Shown: positions 56,249-64,000 of the stretch, piece by piece | Numbering within the stretch: the stretch's first letter is position 1 | How the letters are laid out: each line of letters starts with the position of its first letter | Assembly (NCBI RefSeq): GCF_030406085.1 | Contig: NZ_CP129002.1 | Coordinates: 598,259 to 662,258 of the forward strand | Origin: Bartonella sp. TP | GTDB taxonomy: Bacteria > Pseudomonadota > Alphaproteobacteria > Rhizobiales > Rhizobiaceae | Length of the DNA: 64,000 bases | Reading direction: 5' to 3' | Translations under genes and position numbers: made by a program | The notes under the pieces: model-generated | Seen by the model: only the letters and a program-made list of their open reading frames with translations | Database searches by the model: none | Told to the model about the DNA's origin: nothing

Positions 56249-57798
56249 TGGAAATAAAACCGTCTGAGATTTCTAAAATCTTAAAAGAACAGATATCAAA
56301 TTTTGAACAATCGGCTCAGCTTTCAGAAGTCGGGCAAGTGATTTCAGTAGGCGATGGCATAGCTACAATATACGGCTTGGACAATGTACAGGCTGGCGAA
56401 ATGGTTGAGTTTGAAGGTGGCGTTCCAGGCATGGCGCTTAATTTAAAGTCAGATAATGTTGGGGTGGTTATTTTAGGTTCTGATAAAACTATACAAGAAG
56501 GCTCTACGGTAAAAAGAACCAATAATATAGTTAAAGTGCCAGTGGGCAAGGGGCTTTTGGGCCGCGTAGTAGACGCTCTTGGTAATCCGATAGATGGTAA
56601 GGGGCCAATAGAGGCTACTGAACATAGGCAGGTAGATGTTAAGGCTCCTGGTATTATAGCTCGTAAATCTGTGCATGAACCAATGTCTACGGGGCTTAAG
56701 GCGATAGATGCTTTGATTCCTATTGGCCGTGGGCAACGTGAATTAGTTATAGGCGATAGGCAAACGGGAAAAACAGCTATTCTTTTAGATAGTTTTTTGA
56801 ACCAAAAGCCAGCTCATGAATCAGGCTCAGAGCAAGAAAAGATCTATTGCATTTATGTGGCTATTGGGCAAAAACGCTCAACCGTAGCGCAATTTGTAAA
56901 AATTCTTGAAGAAAATGGGGCGCTAGAATATTCAATAATTGTTGCTGCCACGGCCTCGGATCCAGCGCCTATGCAATTTTTGGCTCCCTTTGCGGGCTGT
57001 GCTATGGGTGAATATTTTCGCGATAATGGCATGCATGCTTTGATCGGTTACGATGATTTATCTAAGCAGGCTGTAGCTTATCGTCAGATGTCATTGTTGT
57101 TGCGTAGACCTCCTGGGCGGGAAGCGTATCCAGGTGATGTTTTTTATCTTCATTCCAGACTTTTGGAGCGTGCGGCTAAATTAAGTGATGAACATGGTGC
57201 GGGGTCGTTGACAGCTTTGCCAGTTATAGAAACCCAGGCAAATGATATCTCTGCTTATATTCCGACTAATGTTATTTCTATTACAGATGGACAGATTTTC
57301 TTGGAAACAAATTTATTTTACCAGGGCATTCGTCCTGCGGTAAATGTCGGGTTTTCTGTATCTCGGGTTGGTTCTGCTGCGCAAGTAAAAGCGATGAAGC
57401 AGGTTGCTGGCTCTATAAAAGGTGAACTTGCTCAATATCGTGAAATGGCTGCTTTTGCACAATTTGGTTCGGATTTAGATGCTTCAACGCAACGTTTGCT
57501 AAATCGCGGCGCTAGGCTTACGCAATTATTAAAGCAGCCGCAATTTTCTCCCTTGAAGATGGAGGAGCAAGTAGCGGTTTTATTTGCTGGTGTTAATGGT
57601 TATGTCGATAATATATCTGTAGATGATATAGCTGCTTATGAAAAGGGTTTGTTGTTGAAATTGCGTACAGATAATAAAGATTTATTGGCAGATTTAGCAC
57701 AAAAACAGCAAATTACAGATGAGCTCAAGAATAAGCTTAGCGAGATAATCGCTGCTTATAGTGAGAATTTTTTGGCTGCACAAACTACATTAAAGTAA
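56248..57798 (+). CDS. atpA: ATP synthase F1 alpha subunit
   Basis: The non-catalytic nucleotide-binding subunit. The P-loop GDRQTGKT is at 169-176, with [14 protein letters not shown] and the arginine-finger region [11 protein letters not shown] ... [10 protein letters not shown]. The ATG at 56248 overlaps the atpH stop (TGATG). A TTG at 56245 is open but less likely. The length is 516 aa. Confidence 0.97.
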   Translation: MEIKPSEISKILKEQISNFEQSAQLSEVGQVISVGDGIATIYGLDNVQAGEMVEFEGGVPGMALNLKSDNVGVVILGSDKTIQEGSTVKRTNNIVKVPVGKGLLGRVVDALGNPIDGKGPIEATEHRQVDVKAPGIIARKSVHEPMSTGLKAIDALIPIGRGQRELVIGDRQTGKTAILLDSFLNQKPAHESGSEQEKIYCIYVAIGQKRSTVAQFVKILEENGALEYSIIVAATASDPAPMQFLAPFAGCAMGEYFRDNGMHALIGYDDLSKQAVAYRQMSLLLRRPPGREAYPGDVFYLHSRLLERAAKLSDEHGAGSLTALPVIETQANDISAYIPTNVISITDGQIFLETNLFYQGIRPAVNVGFSVSRVGSAAQVKAMKQVAGSIKGELAQYREMAAFAQFGSDLDASTQRLLNRGARLTQLLKQPQFSPLKMEEQVAVLFAGVNGYVDNISVDDIAAYEKGLLLKLRTDNKDLLADLAQKQQITDELKNKLSEIIAAYSENFLAAQTTLK

Positions 57799-57838
57799 GT
57801 CTTATTGCAAATTATAGATATAGGTTTTTATAAAATTT

Positions 57839-58717
57839 ATGGCTTCGTTAAAAGATCTTAGAGATCGCATTGCTTCGGTAAAAGCAACGCAGAAAATTAC
57901 AAAAGCTATGCAGATGGTAGCGGCAGCAAAATTGCGCAAAGCGCAAGAAGCTGTAGAAGCCTCTCGGCCTTATAGTGTTAAAATGGTGCAGCTTATAGCT
58001 AATATTTCAGACGATTTGCCAGCACAGGATTTACCTGCTTTATTGCGCATGCCAGATAACCCACAACGTTATTTGCTTATAATCGCAACAGCTGAGCGTG
58101 GGCTATGTGGCGGGTTTAATTCGCAAATAGTGCGCTTAGCGCGGGCGAAAATCCTGGAGTTGTTGGCCGCTGGTAAAGATGTTAAAATCTTAACTATTGG
58201 CAAAAAGGGTGCTGATATGCTGCGCCGCGAGTTTGCCTCGCTAATGTTAGAGCATATTAGTTTAAGGGATATAAAAAACTTGCAATATCAACAAGCTGAT
58301 GCAATATCAAAAAATATTTTGACAAGGTTTGAGCAGCAAGAATTTGATGTTTGTTTATTTGTTTATTCACAATTTAAATCTGTTATACAGCAAGAGCCTA
58401 AAATATTACCGTTGATACCAGCAAACTTGGAAGAGCCAACTACAACTGAAACTAGCTTGAATTTTAGCTTTGAGTATGAACCAAGTCGCGCGGCATTATT
58501 AGAAGATTTGGTAAAGCATAATGTTTCTACACAAATTTTTACGGCATTGTTAGAAAATATTGCTGGCGAAATGGGTTCTAAGATGACAGCTATGGATAAT
58601 GCAACGCGAAATGCTGGCGATATGATAGGCCGCCTATCTATAACCTATAATAGGCAAAGGCAGGCTCGTATTACTACAGAGTTAATAGAAATAATTTCTG
58701 GAGCAGAAGCTCTTTAA
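57839..58717 (+). CDS. atpG: ATP synthase F1 gamma subunit
   Basis: The rotor shaft of F1. It starts [24 protein letters not shown], contains [11 protein letters not shown], and ends in the long C-terminal helix [23 protein letters not shown] that turns inside the alpha3beta3 ring. The length of 292 aa is standard. A 40-bp gap separates it from atpA. Confidence 0.97.
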   Translation: MASLKDLRDRIASVKATQKITKAMQMVAAAKLRKAQEAVEASRPYSVKMVQLIANISDDLPAQDLPALLRMPDNPQRYLLIIATAERGLCGGFNSQIVRLARAKILELLAAGKDVKILTIGKKGADMLRREFASLMLEHISLRDIKNLQYQQADAISKNILTRFEQQEFDVCLFVYSQFKSVIQQEPKILPLIPANLEEPTTTETSLNFSFEYEPSRAALLEDLVKHNVSTQIFTALLENIAGEMGSKMTAMDNATRNAGDMIGRLSITYNRQRQARITTELIEIISGAEAL

Positions 58718-60274
<1,557 letters not shown>

Positions 60275-60293
60275 AGATAAAAAGGGCTAATTG

Positions 60294-60695
60294 ATGGAAA
60301 AAAACTTTCTTTTTGAAATTGTTACACCAAAAAAATTGATTTTTTCCGAAATGGTAAACAGCGTAGTGCTTCCCGCTGCTAAGGGGGAGATGACGATTTT
60401 ACCTCAACATGCTCCTGTTGTTACTACGGTAAATCCAGGCATAGTTACTATAACCAACGGGGCGAATAAGGTTGAATATGTTGTCTATGGTGGATTCGCG
60501 CAGATTCTTGGTGATAAAACTAGTCTGCTGGTGGATAATGCAGAATTATCGCATGAAGTTGATCACAATAGTTTAGACGAGCGAATAAAGGCTTTGAAAC
60601 AAGCACTTTTGGAGTCTGAATTTTCGCCAGAAAATAATAAGCACGAAGATTTATTGCATCAATTAACAGCGCTTAAGCATAGTTTAACTACATAG
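60294..60695 (+). CDS. atpC: ATP synthase F1 epsilon subunit
   Basis: The epsilon subunit couples rotation to the c-ring and can inhibit hydrolysis. The N-terminal beta-sandwich FEIVTPKKLIFSEMVNSVVLP ... GEMTILPQHAPVVTTVNPG is clear, and a two-helix C-terminus follows. The ATG at 60294 is preferred over TTG 60291 because AAAGGG sits at proper distance. The length is 133 aa. It is the last atp gene; rimM follows with an 11-bp gap. Confidence 0.95.
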   Translation: MEKNFLFEIVTPKKLIFSEMVNSVVLPAAKGEMTILPQHAPVVTTVNPGIVTITNGANKVEYVVYGGFAQILGDKTSLLVDNAELSHEVDHNSLDERIKALKQALLESEFSPENNKHEDLLHQLTALKHSLTT

Positions 60696-60706
60696 AGTTG
60701 CGAGTG

Positions 60707-61210
60707 ATGTCTAGCCAAGATGCTATTTTGGTTGCTTATGTAGGCGGTGCGCACGGTATTCATGGTGCTGTTAAGCTAAAAAGCTTTAGTGTTAATTTAG
60801 CTAATTATAATATTTTTTATGATAAGTCTGGTATAGTTTACGAGATAGATTGGCTGCGGCCAACAGGTAAGCAGATTATAGCTAAATTTAAGCACATTAC
60901 TGATAGATCTTGTGCTGAGACCTTAATCGGTACTGAGTTGTTTGTTAAGACAGCGCAATTGCCTAAATTAGAGCTAGAAGAGTTTTATTATAGCGAATTG
61001 ATTGGCATGCAGCTGGTTGATGAGCAACAGAAAATTTATGGTATAGTTAAGGCTGTTCATAATTTTGGAGCTGGCGAGATTTTAGAAATTTTTGATCTAG
61101 CAGGCAAAAGTTTTTTGTTACCCTTTAAGAAACAACTGATTCCAGAGATAGATGTAAGTAAAAAAATTATTACAATGTCAGCAGATGCGTTGCTTTATAT
61201 GGAGCTTTAG
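60707..61210 (+). CDS. rimM: Ribosome maturation factor RimM
   Basis: RimM helps mature the 30S head and binds S19. The N-terminal domain is recognised by [19 protein letters not shown], and the PRC-barrel C-domain by [12 protein letters not shown] and [13 protein letters not shown]. Starts TTG 60698, GTG 60704 and ATG 60707 are in frame; I use the ATG (167 aa). Normally it follows rpsP; here it follows atpC. Confidence 0.93.
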   Translation: MSSQDAILVAYVGGAHGIHGAVKLKSFSVNLANYNIFYDKSGIVYEIDWLRPTGKQIIAKFKHITDRSCAETLIGTELFVKTAQLPKLELEEFYYSELIGMQLVDEQQKIYGIVKAVHNFGAGEILEIFDLAGKSFLLPFKKQLIPEIDVSKKIITMSADALLYMEL

Positions 61211-61218
61211 GTTGGCTT

Positions 61219-61911
61219 ATGGGCGTGAAAATTAATATTGTTACTTTATATCCGCAGATGTTTCCTGGTTTTTTGAATTTTTCGCTGGCTGGAAAAGCTT
61301 TGGAGTCTGGCGCTTGGCAGCTGCATTTGGTGAATATTCGGGATTTTGCACAAGATAAACATAAATCTGTGGACGATACGCCAGCTGGTGGTGGGGCTGG
61401 TATGGTTTTGCGGGCTGATATCTTGGCAAAAGCCATAGATTCTATAGCTGATGAAGGGCCAAAATTTTTACTAAGTCCGCGTGGAAGAAGATTTACGCAG
61501 CTTGATGCAAAAGCTATGGCAAAATTGCCTGCTTTTACTTTGATTTGCGGTAGGTTTGAAGGGGTTGATCAGCGAGTAATAGATCAGCGTTCTTTAGAAG
61601 AGATCTCTATAGGAGATTTTATAGTCTCAGGTGGAGAGGCAGCTGCGTTTGCAATATTAGACAGTATCATAAGATTGTTGCCGGGGACGATGCATAATAT
61701 GCAATCAGCGCAGACCGAAAGTTTTGAAAATCATTTGCTAGAATATCCTCATTATACTAAGCCACGTATTTTTGAAAATATAGAAGTGCCATCAGTGTTG
61801 TTGAACGGTAATCATAAAGAAATAGAAAAATGGCGTTATGAACAAGCAGCTAAATTAACAAGAAAGCGCCGTCCTGACCTATGGCGATTGCATAAAAAAT
61901 TACTTGCTTAA
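61219..61911 (+). CDS. trmD: tRNA (guanine37-N1)-methyltransferase
   Basis: TrmD methylates G37 of tRNAs reading CNN codons. Its SPOUT-fold signature includes [45 protein letters not shown] and [10 protein letters not shown] (trefoil knot). The length is 230 aa. It starts 8 bp after rimM. Confidence 0.97.
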   Translation: MGVKINIVTLYPQMFPGFLNFSLAGKALESGAWQLHLVNIRDFAQDKHKSVDDTPAGGGAGMVLRADILAKAIDSIADEGPKFLLSPRGRRFTQLDAKAMAKLPAFTLICGRFEGVDQRVIDQRSLEEISIGDFIVSGGEAAAFAILDSIIRLLPGTMHNMQSAQTESFENHLLEYPHYTKPRIFENIEVPSVLLNGNHKEIEKWRYEQAAKLTRKRRPDLWRLHKKLLA

Positions 61912-62040
61912 AGCATTATAATAAGGTAATAAGGAAAAAAGCTTGTAAACTAATAAACGGTGAATACGCTCTGCCATAATTTTGGTATCTAAAGTGATAT
62001 AGAGCGCTCTGGCTGTTTGAGAATAAAAGATAGGGATAGC
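61912..62040 (+). other. 129-bp leader between trmD and rplS
   Basis: No ORF with support is visible. The segment has partial inverted matches (GAGCGCTC at 62003-62010 is itself palindromic, and TACGCTCTG at 61965-61973 resembles the region after it), so an RNA leader or internal promoter for rplS is possible. Nothing diagnostic of a known leader family was recognised. Confidence 0.35.
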
Positions 62041-62424
62041 ATGAATATTATTGATGAAATAAATGCTGAGCAACAGGCAAAAATTGAAGAAAAACGTAAA
62101 TTGCCAGATTTTCAACCAGGTGACACATTGCGTGTTTCAGTTAGAGTAACTGAAGGTACGCGTACTCGTGTGCAGGCATATGAAGGTGTATGCATAGCTC
62201 GTAAAGGTGGCGGTTTGCAGGAAACCTTTACAGTGCGTAAAATTTCTTATGGCGAAGGTGTTGAGCGTGTTTTTCCAGTTTATACGCCGCTTATTGAATC
62301 GGTAGAAGTTTTACGTCGTGGTCGTGTACGCCGCGCAAAGCTTTATTATTTACGTGGTTTAACGGGTAAGGCTGCACGTATTGCAGAAAAGCAAGATTCG
62401 CGTAAAACTAAGCCTCGTGGTTAA
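62041..62424 (+). CDS. rplS: 50S ribosomal protein L19
   Basis: L19 at the subunit interface. It has the motif [26 protein letters not shown], then [20 protein letters not shown] and [14 protein letters not shown]. The frame opens at TTG 62017, but the ATG at 62041 with GGGATAGC upstream gives the normal start (127 aa). The C-terminal tail is short and basic. It ends the rimM-trmD-rplS set and is followed by an intrinsic terminator. Confidence 0.96.
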   Translation: MNIIDEINAEQQAKIEEKRKLPDFQPGDTLRVSVRVTEGTRTRVQAYEGVCIARKGGGLQETFTVRKISYGEGVERVFPVYTPLIESVEVLRRGRVRRAKLYYLRGLTGKAARIAEKQDSRKTKPRG

Positions 62425-62434
62425 TAAATAAAAT

Positions 62435-62460
62435 GGGGCGGGTTTACCGCCCTTTATTTT
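62435..62460 (+). terminator. Intrinsic terminator after rplS
   Basis: GGGCGG (62436-62441) pairs with CCGCCC (62447-62452) around a 5-nt loop, followed by TTTATTTT. It lies 11 bp after the rplS stop. Confidence 0.9.
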
Positions 62461-62478
62461 GGCTCTGGCAAACAGTAC

Positions 62479-62506
62479 TTGACGTAGGGTATTTGTTTGT
62501 TATTAT
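62479..62506 (+). promoter_or_regulatory. Promoter for the sdh operon
   Basis: TTGACG (62479-62484), a 16-bp spacer and TATTAT (62501-62506), 33 bp before the sdhC ATG and downstream of the rplS terminator. Confidence 0.65.
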
Positions 62507-62539
62507 AAGCCATAGAAGATGAATTAAGATGGGGTAAAT

Positions 62540-62941
62540 ATGAAGAATGTGAATATAACTGCTGCGCGTCCTACTTCCCCTCATATACAGATATATAGTT
62601 GGCCTATAACAATGGCTATGTCTATAGCACATCGTATAACGGGCGTAGCTTTATACGCTGGTACAATTTTGCTTGCGGCTTGGCTTATTGCTTTGGCCTA
62701 CAATGCACAGGCTTTTAACATAATTTCTTCTTTTAGCCAGAATATTATCGTTAGAATATTTTTATTTCTATATAGTCTTGCCTTAGTGCATCATACCGTT
62801 GGCGGAATAAGGCATCTGATTTGGGATGTAAAGCCTAATTTGTTAGAAAAACATTTAGCCACAAAAACTGCTACTGCTACTATATATATTTCAATTATAG
62901 TAACAATTTTCATTTGGCTTATGGGTTATTTATCGCATTAA
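62540..62941 (+). CDS. sdhC: Succinate dehydrogenase cytochrome b556 subunit
   Basis: A membrane anchor of complex II that binds haem b and quinone. It has the N-terminal SPHIQIYSWPITMAMSIAHRITG motif (residues 13-35) followed by three membrane spans and the haem-ligand region VHHTVGGIRHLIWD. The length of 133 aa is standard. It is first of sdhC-sdhD-sdhA with 13- and 3-bp gaps. Confidence 0.95.
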   Translation: MKNVNITAARPTSPHIQIYSWPITMAMSIAHRITGVALYAGTILLAAWLIALAYNAQAFNIISSFSQNIIVRIFLFLYSLALVHHTVGGIRHLIWDVKPNLLEKHLATKTATATIYISIIVTIFIWLMGYLSH

Positions 62942-62954
62942 AAATAGGTGCAGA

Positions 62955-63350
62955 ATGCAAGAAATGAAACAAGATTTTAGACCACCTTTAGCAAAAGCTG
63001 CGGGCTTGGGAGCTGCTAGATCTGGTAGTGGCCATTTTTGGTTGCAACGATTAACGGCTATGGCAAATATACCTTTAATTATCTTTTTTGTTTGGTTATT
63101 GGTGAAGTATCTAGGTAGAGATTATACTACGGTACATAATGTTTTAGCTTGCCCTATGATAGCGGTATTAATGTTGCTTATGATTGTTTCAAGTATTTAT
63201 CATATGAAACTTGGTTTACAGGTTATAATAGAAGATTATGTGCCGCAGCATGCTCTGCGTGCTTTTTTGCTGATCTTGAATATTATGTTTTGCTGGGCTA
63301 TAGCTATAGCTTGTATAATTTCGGTGTTGAAAATTAATTTTGGGGGCTAG
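62955..63350 (+). CDS. sdhD: Succinate dehydrogenase hydrophobic membrane anchor
   Basis: The second membrane anchor of complex II, 131 aa. It has the N-terminal LAKAAGLGAARSGSGHFW stretch, three membrane spans, and the haem/quinone-side motif YHMKLGLQVIIEDYV. ATG 62955 is used; ATG 62964 (residue 4) is an alternative. Confidence 0.93.
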   Translation: MQEMKQDFRPPLAKAAGLGAARSGSGHFWLQRLTAMANIPLIIFFVWLLVKYLGRDYTTVHNVLACPMIAVLMLLMIVSSIYHMKLGLQVIIEDYVPQHALRAFLLILNIMFCWAIAIACIISVLKINFGG

Positions 63351-63353
63351 CCT

Positions 63354-64000
63354 ATGGCAAATAGCTATGAATATATCGACCATAAATTTGACGTTGTAGT
63401 GGTTGGTGCTGGTGGCGCGGGGTTGCGCGCTGCTTTGGGCATGGCCGAGCAGGGTTTTAAAACAGCATGTATAACTAAGGTTTTTCCTACCCGTTCACAT
63501 ACAGTCGCAGCCCAAGGTGGCATAGCAGCTTCGTTAGCTAATATGGGGCCAGATAATTGGCAATGGCATTTATACGATACTGTAAAAGGGTCTGATTGGC
63601 TTGGCGATGCAGATGCTATGGAATATATGGTTAGGAATGCTCCGGCGGCTGTTTATGAGCTAGAGCATTATGGTGTTCCGTTTTCTCGTACGCAAGATGG
63701 CAAAATTTATCAGCGTCCTTTTGGTGGACACACAACAGAATTTGGCGAAGGACCGCCAGTACAGAGAACTTGTGCGGCCGCTGATAGAACCGGACATGCA
63801 ATTTTACATACCCTATATGGACAAAGTTTAAAGCATAATGCGCAATTTTTTATAGAATATTTTGCTCTAGATTTAATTATGACTGACGGTGTTTGTACAG
63901 GTATCGTAGCTTGGAATCTGGATGACGGTAAGATACATAGATTTAGTGCAAAAATGGTGGTGTTGGCTACTGGTGGGTATGGTCGGGCATATTTTTCTGC
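63354..64000 (+). CDS. sdhA: Succinate dehydrogenase flavoprotein subunit (5' part)
   Basis: The flavoprotein of complex II, cut by the window end with 215 complete codons present. The FAD dinucleotide motif [10 protein letters not shown] begins at residue 18, and the histidine that carries covalent FAD is H49 in [28 protein letters not shown] and LATGGYGR follow. The start ATG is 3 bp after the sdhD stop, with GGGGGC upstream. The frame is open to the edge, so the rest, and probably sdhB, lie beyond. Confidence 0.96.
   Translation, partial: MANSYEYIDHKFDVVVVGAGGAGLRAALGMAEQGFKTACITKVFPTRSHTVAAQGGIAASLANMGPDNWQWHLYDTVKGSDWLGDADAMEYMVRNAPAAVYELEHYGVPFSRTQDGKIYQRPFGGHTTEFGEGPPVQRTCAAADRTGHAILHTLYGQSLKHNAQFFIEYFALDLIMTDGVCTGIVAWNLDDGKIHRFSAKMVVLATGGYGRAYFS

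Noticed and set aside
61900-62115. 71-codon minus-strand ORF across the trmD-rplS gap
   Set aside because: It overlaps the rplS 5' end, has no ribosome site or family resemblance, and appears to be chance AT-rich reading frame.

Overview
The window is an AT-rich alphaproteobacterial chromosome segment and almost entirely core genome. Gene content and order point to Hyphomicrobiales (Rhizobiales). Markers are zapE-mdh-sucCDAB-lpd; aroK/aroB next to a Xer recombinase and accA; a BA14K-family protein; ubiH-ftsK-lolA-xth; ftsE-ftsX with a DUF218 protein; lptM-lysA with divergent tlpA; tsaD-gpsA-EVE divergent from hemC-hemD-mitofilin-hemY; priA followed by atpHAGDC; a very large NAD-glutamate dehydrogenase; and a tRNA-Arg(CCU) gene interrupted by a group I intron, as known from Agrobacterium. 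The low GC and tight packing (overlapping stops, 0-30 bp gaps) suggest a moderately reduced, perhaps host-associated relative. I cannot name a genus. No insertion sequence, prophage, CRISPR array or plasmid-type gene was seen.

Layout. 0-10 kb: zapE and a TCA-cycle operon (mdh, sucC, sucD, sucA, sucB, lpd). 10-12.3 kb: a two-gene polyamine operon (carboxynorspermidine synthase and decarboxylase). 12.4-17 kb: a secreted BA14K protein, the intron-containing tRNA-Arg, aroB-aroK, a 49-codon membrane peptide, a XerD-like recombinase and accA. 17-23 kb: L,D-transpeptidase, SURF1, rpmB, a queuosine-precursor transporter, a J-domain protein, bolA, a XerC-like recombinase and ubiH. 23-28.6 kb: ftsK, lolA, two unusual LolA-like paralogues and xth. 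28.6-34 kb: a MacAB-type exporter, a DUF218 protein and ftsX-ftsE. 34-42 kb: rpsP, chorismate mutase, ffh, carbonic anhydrase and NAD-GDH. 42-53 kb: lysA-lptM, tlpA, a degenerate response regulator, EVE, gpsA, tsaD, then hemC-hemD-mitofilin-hemY-dat, and holA. 53-64 kb: tRNA-Gly, priA, the F1 ATP synthase operon, rimM-trmD-rplS and sdhC-sdhD-sdhA (sdhA cut by the window end).

Together these genes support aerobic respiration (2-oxoglutarate dehydrogenase, succinate dehydrogenase, SURF1-dependent oxidase, F1F0 ATPase, haem synthesis), glutamate catabolism into the TCA cycle, and core division, chromosome-segregation and translation functions.

The most unusual features are (i) the two tandem LolA-like genes at 26.3-27.8 kb. 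They have an N-terminal membrane segment in place of the LolA signal peptide, basic residues after that segment and several cysteines, all suggesting the LolA-like domain faces the cytoplasm. One of them shares the last 14 residues of LolA with only synonymous differences. (ii) The second is the 233-nt group I intron in tRNA-Arg(CCU). The rest is ordinary housekeeping sequence with some rearrangements relative to the usual rhizobial order.
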